Part shown: positions 62,388 to 64,000 of the stretch, one piece after another
Layout of the letters: each line of letters begins with the position of its first letter
Numbering within the stretch: position 1 is the stretch's first letter
Assembly (NCBI RefSeq): GCF_910589235.1
Contig: NC_060956.1
Coordinates: forward strand, 15,528,499 to 15,592,498
Direction of reading: 5' to 3'
Source of the DNA: Vespa crabro
Lineage: Eukaryota > Arthropoda > Insecta > Hymenoptera > Vespidae
Length of the DNA stretch: 64,000 nucleotides
Notes under the pieces: model-generated
Database searches by the model: none
Told to the model about the DNA's origin: nothing
Seen by the model: only the letters and a program-made list of their open reading frames with translations
Program-made: the position numbers and the translations under genes

Positions 62388-62639
62388 TTATATTGCATTC
62401 AAATAACCTTGTTTGCCTTTTTTTATTTTCGCAAGAATACAAGCTACACAATTCTTTATAATTTTTTCGATATGGTGTCTCGCGCTTGGTATCCAATATA
62501 TCTTTAAGAGTAGCGCCTCGATTTTTATAATGGAAGAATACCCTCTTTTCTGTGTCCGCTTAATGATCTGACGATCGCATCGATCTTGGAATGACAAGAG
62601 ACGGTCACCATTATATTTTTTAAAAAGAAGACTGTTCAT
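62388..62639 (-). pseudogene. Relic B: integrase N-terminal H2C2 zinc-binding domain
   Basis: The minus strand has an 83-codon frame. Its second half reads YWIPSARHHIEKIIKNCVAC followed by ILAKIKKGKQGYL. This is the classic end of the gypsy/BEL integrase zinc-binding domain (YWxPxxxxxIxxxIxxCxxCxxxK) with both cysteines present. The first half should hold the two zinc-binding histidines in a GHxGxxKT context. Here that context reads as RCDRQIIKRTQKRGY, so the histidines are lost or mutated. It continues in order from the RNase H block upstream and the catalytic core downstream. Confidence 0.85.
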
Positions 62640-62741
62640 GATTGCATAACCATTAATTTTCTTTTATCAATTTCTTTTGTCTTTCTTTTTTTTTTTTTTT
62701 TTAATAAAATATAGAAAGTGTTTTTTAATATCTTTGTCTTC

Positions 62742-63130
62742 TTATTGCGTTTTTTTAAATTTAGGAATTATAATGTTATATTCGTCAACAAACATAAATA
62801 CTGCGTGTGTCAATAAACATACAAAAGCGATTTTCGATTGAACGCGTTCACGGTTCACAGCTCTACTCTGTCGGTGTTCAATAATGTAATTGTATTCTTC
62901 CACAAGCAAAGCCAAACGAGCTATGGGTACACATAGGTCTTTCATATTCATCATCAATGTAAAAGCACGGCAGTCTGTTATGATCTTGAATGAAATTCCT
63001 AATAGGTAAACGCGGGACATAATCAAAGCTTTAGATTATGGCAAGCAGCTTTAACTCCTAACTGTCGTAACGTCAGTTCTGCCAGAATAGTTTTATCGTT
63101 AGAATAATATGTCGGATGTCATGCACCATC
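62742..63130 (-). pseudogene. Relic B: RNase H domain
   Basis: Downstream of the RT blocks the minus strand encodes YDS-stop-ELKLLAII (about 63069-63034), matching the YxSYELExLAIV segment of gypsy RNase H. It is followed by FKIITDCRAFTLMM and, further on, LVEEYNYIIEHRQSRAVNR (within 63026-62742), matching the TDCxAL and 'YxFxIxHRxGxxNxVADxLSR' end of the domain. The final Ala-Asp-Ala part is lost. Domain position immediately after RT and before the integrase zinc finger agrees with a gypsy pol. Frame breaks make it non-functional. Confidence 0.82.
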
Positions 63131-63329
63131 TTTTTCGCACTTCTATTATATGGTCGCCCCGTATTCATTAGCCCTATGTAATTTAGTTTCTACATCTATT
63201 CCATATAAATGCAACATTGATTTGTCATATAGCATTTATTTTAACTAGATAAATGCTTCTCTTTATTTTCCCATAAATTGAAAATTTATATTACCCTTTT
63301 AATAAACTCAATGTATGTACAATAATTGA

Positions 63330-63910
63330 ATATTTGGGCATAAATTTTCGGAAATAATCACTTGGTCCCAAAAAACTTTGAATCTATCTTACTTTAGTAG
63401 ATTCTTGAAAATTTTATGCGTAGAAAGAGTCACACTTCCATATTTTAATACAGAACCAAGAAATTCTACTTCATTTTACAAAAAACTACAATTTTTCCCA
63501 ATTTATCATTAATTCGGCTTCATTAGCTTCCTTTAAAACGATTTGAAGGTTCTTTATTCAAGTGTCAACATCTTTAACAGACAATATTAAATCATGTATA
63601 TATACTAATACAACTCATATTATTTTTGCCGCGTATTAAATCCCTAAAAAACGCATTTATAAATCACTGAAAGATTAATGGCGAGTTGCATAAGTCAAAA
63701 GGAACTTTCAGGAATTCGAAATGGCCGTCAAGTAATATAAAAGCTGTATACTTTTGTTTATTCTCTTTTATCAGAAAGTGAAAAACCCGCTTTTCAAATC
63801 CAATGTACTACAAATTCTCTCACTCTATAATAAATTTAGTAAATTCCCTATTTTTGAAAGCGGATATCGACTGCGTATAATTTTCTTATTCAGTTTTCTA
63901 TAATTTATGT
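63330..63910 (-). pseudogene. Relic B: reverse transcriptase domain
   Basis: Translating the minus strand in shifting frames gives the Ty3/gypsy RT blocks in order: NYRKLN followed by SRYPLSKI (about 63905-63840), a TLDLKSGF catalytic block (about 63805-63780), VPFDLCNSPLIFQ in place of the usual PFGLCNAPxxFQ (63705-63667), the active-site box as YIHD instead of YxDD (63602-63591), VEFLG (about 63470-63455) and YFRKF (about 63363-63346). The first Asp of the YxDD pair is His, which alone would disable catalysis. At least three frame changes and several stops lie between blocks. Motif order and spacing match RT fingers-palm-thumb of LTR retrotransposons. Confidence 0.88.
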
Positions 63911-64000
63911 ACAGACATATACTTCCGTTTTCCGTAATACCTATTTTTGTCTACAAGTTTATTTGCTTATTTACCTTGTCTTTCTTTAAATGCGATAGTT

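Larger units (their letters stand above)
61245..64000 (-). mobile_element. Ty3/gypsy LTR retrotransposon relic B (pol region, cut by window edge)
   Basis: Degenerate pol gene read on the minus strand, so its 5' end lies beyond position 64000. Going down in coordinate, the order is reverse transcriptase (about 63910-63330), RNase H (about 63130-62742), integrase H2C2 zinc-binding domain (62639-62388), integrase catalytic core (about 62310-61970), integrase C-terminal part (61612-61490) and a GPY-type module (61448-61245). RT-RH-integrase order is diagnostic of the Ty3/gypsy superfamily and excludes Ty1/copia. Each domain shifts frame and contains stops, so it is a dead copy. An AT-rich block (about 61613-61968) interrupts the integrase and an 18 bp tandem duplication follows. 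No gag, protease or LTR could be identified inside the window. Superfamily call is confident; family is not assigned. Confidence 0.9.

Overview
This window reads as a eukaryotic, non-coding stretch, most likely from an insect. It is AT-rich but has plenty of CpG. It carries long (CT)n/(GA)n microsatellites, insect-type transposon families (Ty3/gypsy, a jockey-like LINE, a hAT MITE and a TA-flanked fold-back element) and no bacterial gene organisation. A hymenopteran source (bee, wasp or ant) is my best guess from composition and microsatellite style; nothing here proves it.

Layout. Bases 1 to about 56,900 hold no gene I can recognise. They look like intergenic or intronic DNA with roughly two dozen GA/CT arrays, several long TA arrays, a (TTA)n, a (TATC)n and a (TCTTC)n array, and a few minisatellites. 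Two short DNA transposon relics are clear. One is a ~740 bp fold-back palindrome (12433-13175). The other is a 247 bp hAT-type MITE with an 8 bp target duplication (47136-47382), which has a probable partial relative at about 28925-29031. A few segments have splice-site-like borders and open frames (2281-2530, 18292-18397, 39611-39720, 45268-45429, 50341 donor, 51513-51613, 55256-55303). I list them as low-confidence exon candidates because no protein family is recognisable in any of them.

Bases about 56,960 to 64,000 are a transposon island. Two different, heavily mutated Ty3/gypsy pol relics lie on the minus strand (A: about 56960-58090, possibly to 58440; B: about 61245 to the window edge). 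A truncated jockey-like LINE reverse transcriptase lies between them on the plus strand (about 59160-60345). Relic B keeps the order reverse transcriptase, RNase H, integrase zinc-binding domain, integrase core, GPY-type C-terminus. It has taken a ~355 bp AT-rich insertion inside the integrase and an 18 bp tandem duplication. All three carry many stops and frameshifts and cannot encode working enzymes.

Most long open frames in the window are translations of microsatellites (Leu-Ser, Glu-Arg, Ile/Tyr runs) or are within the length expected by chance, so they are not annotated as genes. No tRNA, rRNA, CRISPR array or bacterial-type regulatory element was found by eye.
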